A stretch of DNA of 8,061 nt from Clostridia bacterium (GCA_017625185.1 JAGALN010000224.1:1-8061), one strand, 5' to 3'; shown: positions 1 through 6,352, counted from the stretch's first letter. Notes: generated by a model from the sequence alone, not told the origin. Numbers and translations: made by a program.

Positions 1-50
1 GCGTCATCATTGGCACCGTGCCCCGTACTTATGTTTCAACCAACGATTAA
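1..50 (+). CDS. Possible C-terminal tail of an upstream gene (partial)
   Basis: The frame beginning at base 3 reads VIIGTVPRTYVSTND and then stops with TAA at 48-50. It looks like an ordinary protein end, but only 15 residues are visible and I cannot name the family. The other two forward frames also stay open for a short distance, so the frame choice is a judgement. If real, the gene is co-oriented with ligA and ends about 200 bases before it. Confidence 0.3.
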   Translation, partial: VIIGTVPRTYVSTND

Positions 51-96
51 GGCTTGATTATTTGAGAATCTTTTGGTAAAATTAAAGTATAGGAAT

Positions 97-126
97 TGTA
101 GGGGACGTTCATGAACGTCCCGCTCA
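97..126. repeat. Perfect 20-bp palindrome in a TGTAGGG-type intergenic repeat
   Basis: Bases 102-121 read GGGACGTTCATGAACGTCCC, which equals its own reverse complement. It is preceded by TGTAG (97-101). The start resembles the left end of the inverted-repeat element at 4349-4423 (TGTAGGGACGGCG), so both may belong to one dispersed family. There is no T-tract after the palindrome, so it is not an obvious intrinsic terminator for the upstream gene. Confidence 0.55.
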
Positions 127-160
127 AATGGTTAAGAATGACAGATGGGGCGTTGCAGAA

Positions 161-207
161 TCCCTCCACCACCTACGGTGGTCCCCCTTCCTTTAGACAA
201 GGGAGGC
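161..207. repeat. REP-like hairpin element upstream of ligA
   Basis: The segment begins TCCCTCC and ends GGGAGGC, so the ends are near-complementary. Inside is a perfect small hairpin, ACCACC-TAC-GGTGGT (169-183), followed by CCTT/AAGG complementarity (187-190 with 199-202). CCCTCC...GGGAGG elements of this design occur as dispersed intergenic repeats in Clostridia. That family link is from memory and unverified. Confidence 0.45.
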
Positions 208-220
208 ATGCGTTCCTAAT

Positions 221-226
221 TATAAT
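221..226 (+). promoter_or_regulatory. Candidate -10 box of the ligA promoter
   Basis: TATAAT at 221-226 is a perfect -10 hexamer. It lies directly downstream of the REP-like element and would start transcription near 233, giving a leader of about 26 nt to the ATG at 259. No good -35 hexamer is seen 16-18 bases upstream (around 198-203 is CAAGGG). The promoter is therefore plausible but incomplete. Confidence 0.4.
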
Positions 227-228
227 GA

Positions 229-2256
<2,028 letters not shown>

Positions 2257-2291
2257 AAATCGGGGCGGTTTTTTAAGCGCCCCGATTTTTT
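2257..2291 (+). terminator. Intrinsic terminator of ligA
   Basis: A perfect 11-bp stem, AAATCGGGGCG (2257-2267) pairing with CGCCCCGATTT (2278-2288), is followed by a T-run to 2291. It starts immediately after the ligA stop codon. Confidence 0.93.
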
Positions 2292-2312
2292 AAAAAAAAT
2301 TTATATTTTGTA

Positions 2313-2341
2313 TTGACAAGCCAGATAAATTGTGATAAGAT
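2313..2341 (+). promoter_or_regulatory. Strong promoter of tRNA-Thr
   Basis: TTGACA (2313-2318) is separated by 17 bases from TAAGAT (2336-2341), and TGA at 2333-2335 makes an extended -10. Transcription would start near 2348, about 24 nt before the tRNA. Confidence 0.85.
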
Positions 2342-2371
2342 AAGAAAGCTGTTTCGAGAGAATCAGTTTTT

Positions 2372-2447
2372 GCTGCCCTAGCTCAGCAGGCAGAGCACTT
2401 CCTTGGTAAGGAAGAGGTCGGCGGTTCGAATCCGCTGGGCAGCTCCA
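2372..2447 (+). tRNA. tRNA-Thr (anticodon GGT)
   Basis: The 76-nt cloverleaf is complete. The acceptor arms are GCTGCCC (2372-2378) and GGGCAGC (2437-2443). The D arm has GCTC/GAGC. The anticodon stem CTTCC/GGAAG encloses the loop TTGGTAA, giving anticodon GGT, which reads ACC/ACT threonine codons. The T arm is GGCGG-TTCGAAT-CCGCT with one G-T pair. The discriminator is T (2444) and CCA (2445-2447) is encoded. It is a single tRNA with its own promoter and terminator. I see no duplicated 3' end elsewhere in the window that would mark it as a used attachment site. Confidence 0.97.
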
Positions 2448-2448
2448 G

Positions 2449-2486
2449 AAAAAAGACATTATTCGACAGGGATAATGTCTTTTTTT
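2449..2486 (+). terminator. Intrinsic terminator after tRNA-Thr
   Basis: AAAAAAGACATTAT (2449-2462) pairs perfectly with ATAATGTCTTTTTT (2472-2485), enclosing TCGACAGGG. The distal arm is itself the T-run. It begins two bases after the encoded CCA. Confidence 0.93.
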
Positions 2487-2489
2487 CAT

Positions 2490-2590
2490 CTAAATTCGCT
2501 GACGGCGAGCTAAATGTGCTATCGCACGTTAAATTACTTCGTAGCTAAATTGACCTTCGGTCAGCTGTAAGGCGAATTTAATTTAGCTAC
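2490..2590. repeat. Array of short hairpins punctuated by TAAAT
   Basis: Four successive units each begin with TAAAT and carry a small hairpin: TCGC/GCGA (2496-2508), GTGC/GCAC (2516-2527), TAC-TTC-GTA (2535-2543) and TGACC-TTC-GGTCA (2551-2563). Larger inverted repeats close over them: TAAATTCGC (2491-2499) with GCGAATTTA (2572-2580), and GTAGCTAAATT (2541-2551) with AATTTAGCTAC (2580-2590). This is a compound REP-like or mosaic intergenic element. No coding sequence or promoter is evident in it. Confidence 0.7.
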
Positions 2591-2634
2591 GGGTCTGCTT
2601 TTCCAAAAGAAAAAATCCTATCGAATGGCAGTCC

Positions 2635-2722
2635 GGGGTAAAACAGTATAGGTATTGACGGTCTGTCAAGCAGGTGCAGAGAGCTAAGCATATCACATTT
2701 ATAGTGTGGTGTGCTTTACCCC
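2635..2722. other. Unassigned structured segment (possible ncRNA)
   Basis: An outer perfect stem, GGGGTAAA (2635-2642) with TTTACCCC (2715-2722), encloses two hairpins. The first is TTGAC-GGTCT-GTCAA (2655-2669). The second is a 10-pair stem, GCATATCACA (2688-2697) with TGTGGTGTGC (2705-2714), which contains two G-T pairs and abuts the outer stem. The arrangement resembles a three-way junction. I do not recognise a known riboswitch or RNA family. No convincing promoter precedes it and no terminator follows it, so transcription is uncertain. Confidence 0.4.
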
Positions 2723-2797
2723 ATATTAACGAAAATAAGCATACCTCCATAAAATAGCGATATTCTTTGTTTATTTCCTAATATTCCGACAAAATTC

Positions 2798-2826
2798 TTG
2801 CATTTTCTTTCAAACCATGTTAAGAT
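2798..2826 (+). promoter_or_regulatory. Promoter of the small hydrophobic peptide mRNA
   Basis: TTGCAT (2798-2803), a 17-base spacer and TAAGAT (2821-2826) form the promoter, with TGT (2818-2820) as an extended -10. Transcription would begin near 2832-2833, exactly at the base of a 5' stem-loop. Confidence 0.75.
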
Positions 2827-2832
2827 ATCGTT

Positions 2833-2848
2833 GTTGGAGAAATCCAAC
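2833..2848 (+). promoter_or_regulatory. 5'-end stem-loop of the toxin-like mRNA
   Basis: GTTGGA (2833-2838) pairs with TCCAAC (2843-2848) around a GAAA tetraloop. It sits at the predicted 5' end of the transcript. This is a typical mRNA-stabilising position and matches the 5' helices known from type I toxin messages. Confidence 0.6.
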
Positions 2849-2876
2849 CTGATACTGGGCAAGTTCGAGGGCGGTT

Positions 2877-2923
2877 AGCCACCTTTTTTATTCTGTTGAT
2901 TTCAGCAGGGATTGGGGGTGGTT
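2877..2923 (+). promoter_or_regulatory. Stem that would hide the toxin ribosome binding site
   Basis: AGCCACC (2877-2883) can pair with GGTGGTT (2917-2923), and the following TTT can form G-T pairs with GGG at 2914-2916. The right arm contains GGGGGTG (2914-2920), the only Shine-Dalgarno-like sequence before the ATG at 2926. Folding would therefore block translation, as in Fst-type messages. The pairing is seen in sequence; the effect is inferred. Confidence 0.5.
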
Positions 2924-2925
2924 TT

Positions 2926-2994
2926 ATGGGAAACGAATACATAATTTATTTTATGATTGTTCTATTACTTCTTGTAATAACCATAAAAAAATAA
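2926..2994 (+). CDS. Small hydrophobic peptide, candidate type I toxin
   Basis: This 22-codon gene encodes a peptide beginning MGNEYIIYF, continuing through an unbroken hydrophobic core (MIVLLLLVITI, residues 10-20) and ending in KK. The design (short polar start, one membrane helix, basic tail) is that of type I toxin peptides that insert in the inner face of the membrane. Support comes mainly from context: its own extended -10 promoter, a 5' stem-loop, a weak and sequestered Shine-Dalgarno, a stop codon (TAA 2992-2994) inside a terminator stem, and a convergent antisense RNA with a very strong promoter. The sequence does not match Fst, TxpA, BsrG or the holin-like toxin family closely enough for me to name it, and it is shorter than most of them. 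Toxicity is inferred, not shown. Confidence 0.6.
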   Translation: MGNEYIIYFMIVLLLLVITIKK

Positions 2995-3072
2995 CTGCTC
3001 CTCCCGTCAAGATGAAGCAGTTATTTTAACTAAATCTCTTGGCTAACCGCTTTGCGGTCTTGCCCTTTATCT
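2985..3072 (-). ncRNA. Candidate antitoxin antisense RNA
   Basis: The predicted RNA is about 88 nt, transcribed leftwards from near 3072 to the T-run at 2991-2986. It begins with GGGCAAG (3065-3059 on this strand), then a hairpin ACCGC-AAA-GCGGT (3058-3046), and ends with a terminator hairpin (arms 3027-3016 and 2999-2988). It has no open reading frame of note. It overlaps the 3' end of the peptide gene and the terminator, so it is complementary to the toxin-like message there. Its much stronger promoter fits an unstable, abundant antitoxin RNA. The boundaries are predicted from promoter and terminator only. Confidence 0.6.
2988..3027. terminator. Bidirectional terminator shared by toxin-like mRNA and antisense RNA
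   Basis: AAAATAACTGCT (2988-2999) pairs perfectly with AGCAGTTATTTT (3016-3027) around a 16-base loop. Rightward transcription exits through TTATTTT. Leftward transcription exits through a T-run (complement of 2991-2986). The left arm contains the stop codon of the peptide gene. A shared bidirectional terminator between convergent transcripts is a hallmark of the par/Fst class of type I loci. Confidence 0.8.
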
Positions 3073-3078
3073 GTCTAT

Positions 3079-3107
3079 ATTATAATCTAAATATTTGATT
3101 TTGTCAA
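3079..3107 (-). promoter_or_regulatory. Perfect consensus promoter of the antisense RNA
   Basis: Read on the - strand, TTGACA (3107-3102) is followed by exactly 17 bases and TATAAT (3084-3079). All twelve consensus positions match. It is the best promoter in the window and faces the hydrophobic peptide gene. Confidence 0.9.
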
Positions 3108-3118
3108 TAAAAATTACG

Positions 3119-3162
3119 AAAAAGGCTATGCAAACGAAAAAATCGTCTGTATAGCTTTTTTT
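3119..3162 (-). terminator. Terminator of the DUF218 gene, works in both directions
   Basis: Bases 3119-3137 pair with 3143-3161 in 18 of 19 positions (one A-C mismatch), with an A5 loop. On the - strand the hairpin is followed by TTTTT (3123-3119), which suits the leftward gene ending at 3288. It also insulates the antisense-RNA promoter, whose -35 box lies 12 bases further on. The 125 bases between the gene and this hairpin show only a weak GGTAGT/ACTACC inverted repeat (3180-3217). Confidence 0.85.
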
Positions 3163-3287
3163 CATACACCCTGTTTGTCGGTAGTAAGTGTTTTTCCAAT
3201 ACTTCCTTATCACTACCCGCCTAAAGATAGGATTTTTTCTTCTATATGATTCAATATTCATCATTCTTTTTTTGGGGCATTTTTCGA

Positions 3288-3887
3288 TTACCAATACCGC
3301 ACCCAGGCGGCGACCATGGAGCAGATTTCCCGGAGAAAGTTTGGGTAAAACAGAACCGCCGGTGTCTTGGCGGCAATGCCGATGGGGTTTTGAAATCCCA
3401 AGCGCTGTGCCAGATGCCGGGAGCGGTAGAGATGATACTCGCTGGTAACCACTGCAATCTGCACCTTTTTGGTATCTTCCCGTTTTTCAATCAACGCTTT
3501 GGCGTTTTTCAGGTTTTCATAGGTATTGACGGAGGTGGTTTCTTTCAAAATTCGTTTTTGGGAAATGCCCGACGCCACCAATGCCTTTTCGATGGCGGTT
3601 GCTTCGGGGCGTAGCTCGTCCTTGCCCTGGCCGCCGGTGCAAATGGCGACCGCATTCGGGTATTTCTCAAGAAATCTCACGGCGGCATCAATCCGGGACT
3701 GTAAAACCCGCCCAGGCTCGTCCCCTTCTAACTGACAACCAAGAATGATGACATAGTGGACCTTCTCGCTGGCAGAGATGTTATCCGAACCGGAGCCGCT
3801 CATAATCAAACCGCCGATTTGGTATGCGGCAAGAACGGCTGCCAATACCAAAATGGCAAGCGTGGCAGAAAACCAAGACTTTTTCAT
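3288..3887 (-). CDS. YdcF/SanA-like membrane-anchored DUF218 protein
   Basis: The 199-residue protein has an N-terminal membrane anchor (about residues 6-29, after MKK) followed by a DUF218 (YdcF/SanA-like) domain. Family signatures are visible in order: VIILGCQ (46-52), the RIDAAVRFLEKYP helix, TGGQG (84-88), EATAIEKALVASGI (95-108), SVNTYENL (119-126) and TSEYHLYRSRHLAQRLG (148-164). YdcF binds S-adenosylmethionine, and SanA-type members affect envelope barrier function. The precise reaction is unknown, so I give no symbol. The domain would lie outside the membrane if the anchor is a signal anchor. AAAGGA upstream sits 10 bases from the ATG at 3887 and only 4 from the one at 3893, so I prefer 3887. 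The ATG at 3911 has no ribosome binding site. It is the only - strand gene in the window and is convergent with the toxin-like locus. Confidence 0.85.
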   Translation of the reverse strand: MKKSWFSATLAILVLAAVLAAYQIGGLIMSGSGSDNISASEKVHYVIILGCQLEGDEPGRVLQSRIDAAVRFLEKYPNAVAICTGGQGKDELRPEATAIEKALVASGISQKRILKETTSVNTYENLKNAKALIEKREDTKKVQIAVVTSEYHLYRSRHLAQRLGFQNPIGIAAKTPAVLFYPNFLREICSMVAAWVRYW

Positions 3888-4033
3888 AATCATAAAATCC
3901 TTTCCCGGCATAAAAAATTTTTTCTGGAATTTTCAAATGTTTGTATGATTTTGCAAGGGGTGTGCATACTAAAAATAAAAATGATGTTGATATCCCTGAT
4001 TTTTAGGGGACACAGCATAGAAAGGAGAATGGT

Positions 4034-4240
4034 ATGGACACGTTAGCATTAATTCTTGTCATTGTAGGAGCCCTGAACTGGGGCAGCATCGGTCTGTTTG
4101 GTCTGGACCTGGTGGGTGCTCTGTTTGGCGGTCAGCTTTCCATCATGTCCCGGATTATCTTTACGGTAGTCGCTTTGGGTGGTTTGTGGGCGATTACCTT
4201 TTTCTTCAAAGACAATGTTTTGGGAAAAACCAGAGATTAG
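4034..4240 (+). CDS. DUF378 family two-helix membrane protein
   Basis: This 68-residue protein has two predicted membrane helices (about 3-27 and 39-58) and ends in a short basic tail. The GALNWGSIGLFGLDLVG stretch (12-28) and RIIFTVVALGGLWAI (40-54) are typical of DUF378 (YuzA-like) proteins, small membrane proteins of unknown function common in Firmicutes. The length is normal for the family. AAAGGAGA (4021-4028) precedes the ATG by 5 bases and fixes the start. The gene is divergent from the DUF218 gene, sharing a spacer of about 146 bases, and is followed by its own terminator, so it is probably monocistronic. Confidence 0.9.
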   Translation: MDTLALILVIVGALNWGSIGLFGLDLVGALFGGQLSIMSRIIFTVVALGGLWAITFFFKDNVLGKTRD

Positions 4241-4256
4241 CCCGAGTTTTCCAATG

Positions 4257-4286
4257 AAGAACCGCAGATGAGCGGTTCTTTTTTTT
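4257..4286 (+). terminator. Intrinsic terminator of the DUF378 gene
   Basis: AAGAACCGC (4257-4265) pairs perfectly with GCGGTTCTT (4272-4280) around AGATGA, followed by TTTTTT (4281-4286). Confidence 0.93.
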
Positions 4287-4303
4287 GCGTCTAAACCAGT
4301 TTT

Positions 4304-4332
4304 ATTGTAGCACATAGAAAACAATTTTACAA
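4304..4332 (-). promoter_or_regulatory. Candidate leftward promoter in the spacer before the phage module
   Basis: On the - strand TTGTAA (4332-4327) is followed by 17 bases and TACAAT (4309-4304), with TGC as an extended -10. It would transcribe antisense to the DUF378 terminator and gene. No leftward gene is evident there, so it may be inactive or make an antisense RNA. The site is inside a 7-bp inverted repeat (TATTGTA 4303-4309, TACAATA 4328-4334). Confidence 0.35.
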
Positions 4333-4348
4333 TAGAAAAAATGAATCA

Positions 4349-4423
4349 TGTAGGGACGGCGTTTATGACGGCTCGGGCGCCGAAAGGAATTTGGGCAGAC
4401 CGTCGAGGATGCCGGTCCCTACA
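4349..4423. repeat. Inverted-repeat (MITE-like) element, TGTAGGGAC ends
   Basis: The element starts TGTAGGGACGGC (4349-4360) and ends GCCGGTCCCTACA (4411-4423). The outer nine bases are perfectly inverted, and complementarity continues imperfectly to about 24 bases on each side (GACGG against CCGTC). It has no coding capacity. It resembles the element at 97-121. A mobile or passively spread intergenic repeat is likely; no clear target-site duplication is seen. Confidence 0.6.
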
Positions 4424-4464
4424 ATGCTTTTATCAAAAATAGCATAGGGTTGGCACGCAGCGGC

Positions 4465-4490
4465 ACCGGAAACTGTGCTACAATTCCGGT
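4465..4490 (+). promoter_or_regulatory. Candidate promoter/operator of the phage structural genes
   Basis: TACAAT (4479-4484), preceded by TGC (4476-4478), forms an extended -10; no -35 is recognisable. A perfect 7-bp inverted repeat, ACCGGAA (4465-4471) and TTCCGGT (4484-4490), brackets it, overlapping the -10. This suggests an operator. Transcription would start near 4491, about 68 nt before the first structural gene. Confidence 0.4.
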
Positions 4491-4558
4491 ACATGAAACA
4501 TCTCCGGAGAATGGCTTCATGGAAAATATTCCGCAACAAGCGGGTGAGGAGGAATCCT

Positions 4559-4999
4559 ATGTTTAACTTTACATCCAACCAGAAACTGCGGCAGCAGAAT
4601 GAGACAGAGGTGCCGGAAACTACCGGCAAGGGAAAGGAAATCGACCCTTATGCCAAAGAAAGAATGGCTGAAATTGAGAAGCAGCGCCTTGCTTTTGTCA
4701 AGAAGAACCCGGACTTTGATATGAGGGCTGAGATGGAAAACCCCGATTTTGTCACCTATGTCTGGGGCAGGGGCCTAACCGTAGAGGAAGCGTACATCCT
4801 GGTTCATAGGGAAGAGCTTTTGGAGAAGGCACGCCAAAATGCCCAGGAGGAGAAAACCCTTCCCAGAGAACGGATTTTGGAAAACGGTGCGGGTAAGAAC
4901 CGCCCCGCCATTGCCAAGAAGAATCCCAAGGACCTGACCGACAAAGAGGTGGATGCCATTATTGAACGGGTAAGAAACGGCGAGAAGATTAGTTTCTAA
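4559..4999 (+). CDS. Charged helical phage protein in the scaffold position
   Basis: The 146-residue protein is rich in Lys, Glu and Arg and looks largely helical, with a long amphipathic stretch (about 30-105) containing NPDFDMRAEMENPDFVTYVWG (partly repeated NPDF at 50-53 and 61-64) and LTVEEAYILVHREELLEK. The tail LTDKEVDAIIERVRNGEKISF resembles the conserved ends of small capsid-assembly proteins. No enzyme motif is seen. Its place directly before the major capsid gene, 51 bases away and co-oriented, suggests a scaffolding or capsid-assembly role; this is inferred from position and composition only. TGAGGAGGAA (4545-4554) precedes the ATG at 4559. An in-frame ATG at 4475 lies upstream of the predicted transcript start and lacks a ribosome binding site. 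Confidence 0.75.
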   Translation: MFNFTSNQKLRQQNETEVPETTGKGKEIDPYAKERMAEIEKQRLAFVKKNPDFDMRAEMENPDFVTYVWGRGLTVEEAYILVHREELLEKARQNAQEEKTLPRERILENGAGKNRPAIAKKNPKDLTDKEVDAIIERVRNGEKISF

Positions 5000-5050
5000 T
5001 GGCTTAGCTACCCTGACAAAAAACAAATGCGAGAAAAGGAGGATTTCAGT

Positions 5051-6286
5051 ATGAATTATCTCAATACCCAGACCACCACAACCAACCGCCCCGGCAACCA
5101 GTTGACGCCGGAGATGAAGACCTATTATGACCGTGCCCTGATTCGTTTTGCCAGCCCCAAGCTGGTTCACGCCCAGTTCGGTCAGCAAAAACCCATTCCC
5201 GCCGGCAGCGGCAAGACCATTGAGTTCCGTCGTTTCAGTCCTCTGCCAAAGGCCTTGACGCCCCTGACCGAGGGTGTTACCCCCAAGGGCAACACCCTGA
5301 ACGTGACCACGGTGGAATCTACCGTGGAACAGTACGGTGATTATGTGACCATGTCCGATATGCTGACTCTGTCCTCGGTGGATGCCGTGGTCAGTGAAAC
5401 CCAGAATGTTCTGGGTGACCAGGCGGGCAGAACCCTGGACACTGTCATCCGTGAAAAAATCAATGCGGGAACTAATGTTCAGTACGGCAACGGCAAGGCG
5501 GACAGAAACCTGCTCGTTGGCGGCGATGCTGACAATACAAAGAATGACTACCTTTCGGTAGCAGCGGTAAAGCGTGCCGTTGCCACCCTGAAAAGAAACA
5601 ACGCCGCCCCCTTTAAGGATGGTTGTTATGTTGCCATCATCCATCCGGATGTTGCCAACGACTTGACCAACGACCCCGACTGGATGGCGGTAAAGCAGAA
5701 CGTAGATCCGGAGGATTGGTACAAGGGCGCCATCGGTAAGATTCACGGCGTTGTCTTTGTAGAGTCTACCGAAGCCAAGGTTTTCCGTGCAGGCACACTT
5801 CGTAGCCCGGAGAATGTGGAAAAGGGCGACCCTGAAACCTTGACGGTGGCAAGCGTTGCCGACAAGACCATTACCGTAAGCGAAGCCATCGGCGAAAGGG
5901 ATGCCGCAAGCCTTTCCGGCAAGAGCATTCAGATTGCAGGGTTCAACTACGCCATTGCCTCTGCCAACGCAGGGGAAGAGGGCGAAGCTACCATTACCCT
6001 GTCCGAAACCCCGGACACATCGGTTACCCCCGGTGCAGTGATTTATCCTGCCGGTGCCGGTGCCGATGGCAGAGATATCTATTCCACACTCTTTATCGGT
6101 CAAAACGCCTACGGTGTAACCAGCATTGCCGGCGGCGGCCTGGAAACCATTCTAAAGCAGAAGGGAAGTGCGGGTACCGGTGACCCTCTGGACCAGCGGA
6201 GCACCGTTGGCTGGAAGGCTACCCAGACCGCAGAAATTCTCTCTCCTGAGTTTATGGTTCGTGTGGAAACCACCTGCAGCTACTAA
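5051..6286 (+). CDS. N4-gp56 family phage major capsid protein
   Basis: This 411-residue protein forms the icosahedral shell of a tailed phage. The N-terminal half carries the family signature: LTPEMKTYYDRALI (18-31), LVHAQFGQQKPIP (38-50), GKTIEFRRFSPL (54-65), ALTPLTEGVTPKG (68-80), a VEQYGDYVTMSDML block (92-105) and LDTVIREKINAGTNV (129-143). The C terminus has GSAGTGDPLDQRSTVGWKA (372-390) and an EILSPEFMVRVE end. Between about 251 and 335 is a beta-rich, Thr/Ser/Val-rich segment that looks like an inserted domain. AAAAGGAGGA (5034-5043) sits 7 bases before the ATG at 5051, so the in-frame ATG at 5027 is not the likely start. A strong hairpin follows the stop codon. Confidence 0.92.
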   Translation: MNYLNTQTTTTNRPGNQLTPEMKTYYDRALIRFASPKLVHAQFGQQKPIPAGSGKTIEFRRFSPLPKALTPLTEGVTPKGNTLNVTTVESTVEQYGDYVTMSDMLTLSSVDAVVSETQNVLGDQAGRTLDTVIREKINAGTNVQYGNGKADRNLLVGGDADNTKNDYLSVAAVKRAVATLKRNNAAPFKDGCYVAIIHPDVANDLTNDPDWMAVKQNVDPEDWYKGAIGKIHGVVFVESTEAKVFRAGTLRSPENVEKGDPETLTVASVADKTITVSEAIGERDAASLSGKSIQIAGFNYAIASANAGEEGEATITLSETPDTSVTPGAVIYPAGAGADGRDIYSTLFIGQNAYGVTSIAGGGLETILKQKGSAGTGDPLDQRSTVGWKATQTAEILSPEFMVRVETTCSY

Positions 6287-6297
6287 AGAATAACAAC

Positions 6298-6333
6298 TGC
6301 CGTTCCGGAGCGGGAAGCACCGCTCCGGCGGCA
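6298..6333 (+). other. Strong intercistronic hairpin after the capsid gene
   Basis: CCGGAGCGG (6305-6313) pairs perfectly with CCGCTCCGG (6320-6328), and TGCCG (6298-6302) pairs with CGGCA (6329-6333) beyond a TT bulge. That gives 14 pairs around GAAGCA. There is no T-run, so it is unlikely to terminate transcription fully. It may protect the capsid message from 3' decay or reduce expression of downstream genes, as is common after highly expressed capsid genes. Confidence 0.7.
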
Positions 6334-6352
6334 AATCAAAGGAGGGATTTTC

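Noticed and set aside
2372..2447. tRNA-Thr as the attachment site of the phage module
   Set aside because: No copy of the tRNA 3' end is seen elsewhere in the window, no integrase is adjacent, and two host-type genes lie between the tRNA and the phage genes.
2301..2489. Small - strand frame (62 codons) containing SNRRPLPYQGSALPAEL
   Set aside because: This peptide is the antisense reading of the tRNA-Thr, a well-known artefact of tRNA genes. The frame also runs through the tRNA promoter and terminator.
2490..2590. CRISPR array
   Set aside because: The TAAAT spacers are too short and the repeat units differ in sequence and length (about 16-20 bases); no cas gene or constant repeat of 23-37 bases is present.
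3067..3294. Small - strand frame (75 codons) next to the DUF218 gene
   Set aside because: It crosses the strong terminator at 3119-3162 and the antisense-RNA promoter, has no ribosome binding site, and its composition is AT-driven.
3941..3970. Promoter of the DUF378 gene (TTGTAT, 18-base spacer, CATACT)
   Set aside because: The -35 matches the consensus in only three positions and the -10 in four, so the AT-rich spacer could give this by chance.
4049..4324. - strand frame (91 codons) opposite the DUF378 gene
   Set aside because: It is antisense to a recognisable DUF378 gene and to its terminator; no ribosome site or motif supports it, although a possible leftward promoter exists at 4304-4332.
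4775..6103. Long open frame of 442 codons on the - strand
   Set aside because: It is a shadow of the capsid gene, which has clear N4-gp56 family motifs and a strong ribosome binding site on the + strand. The antisense protein is Gly/Asn/His-rich and shows no family signature.
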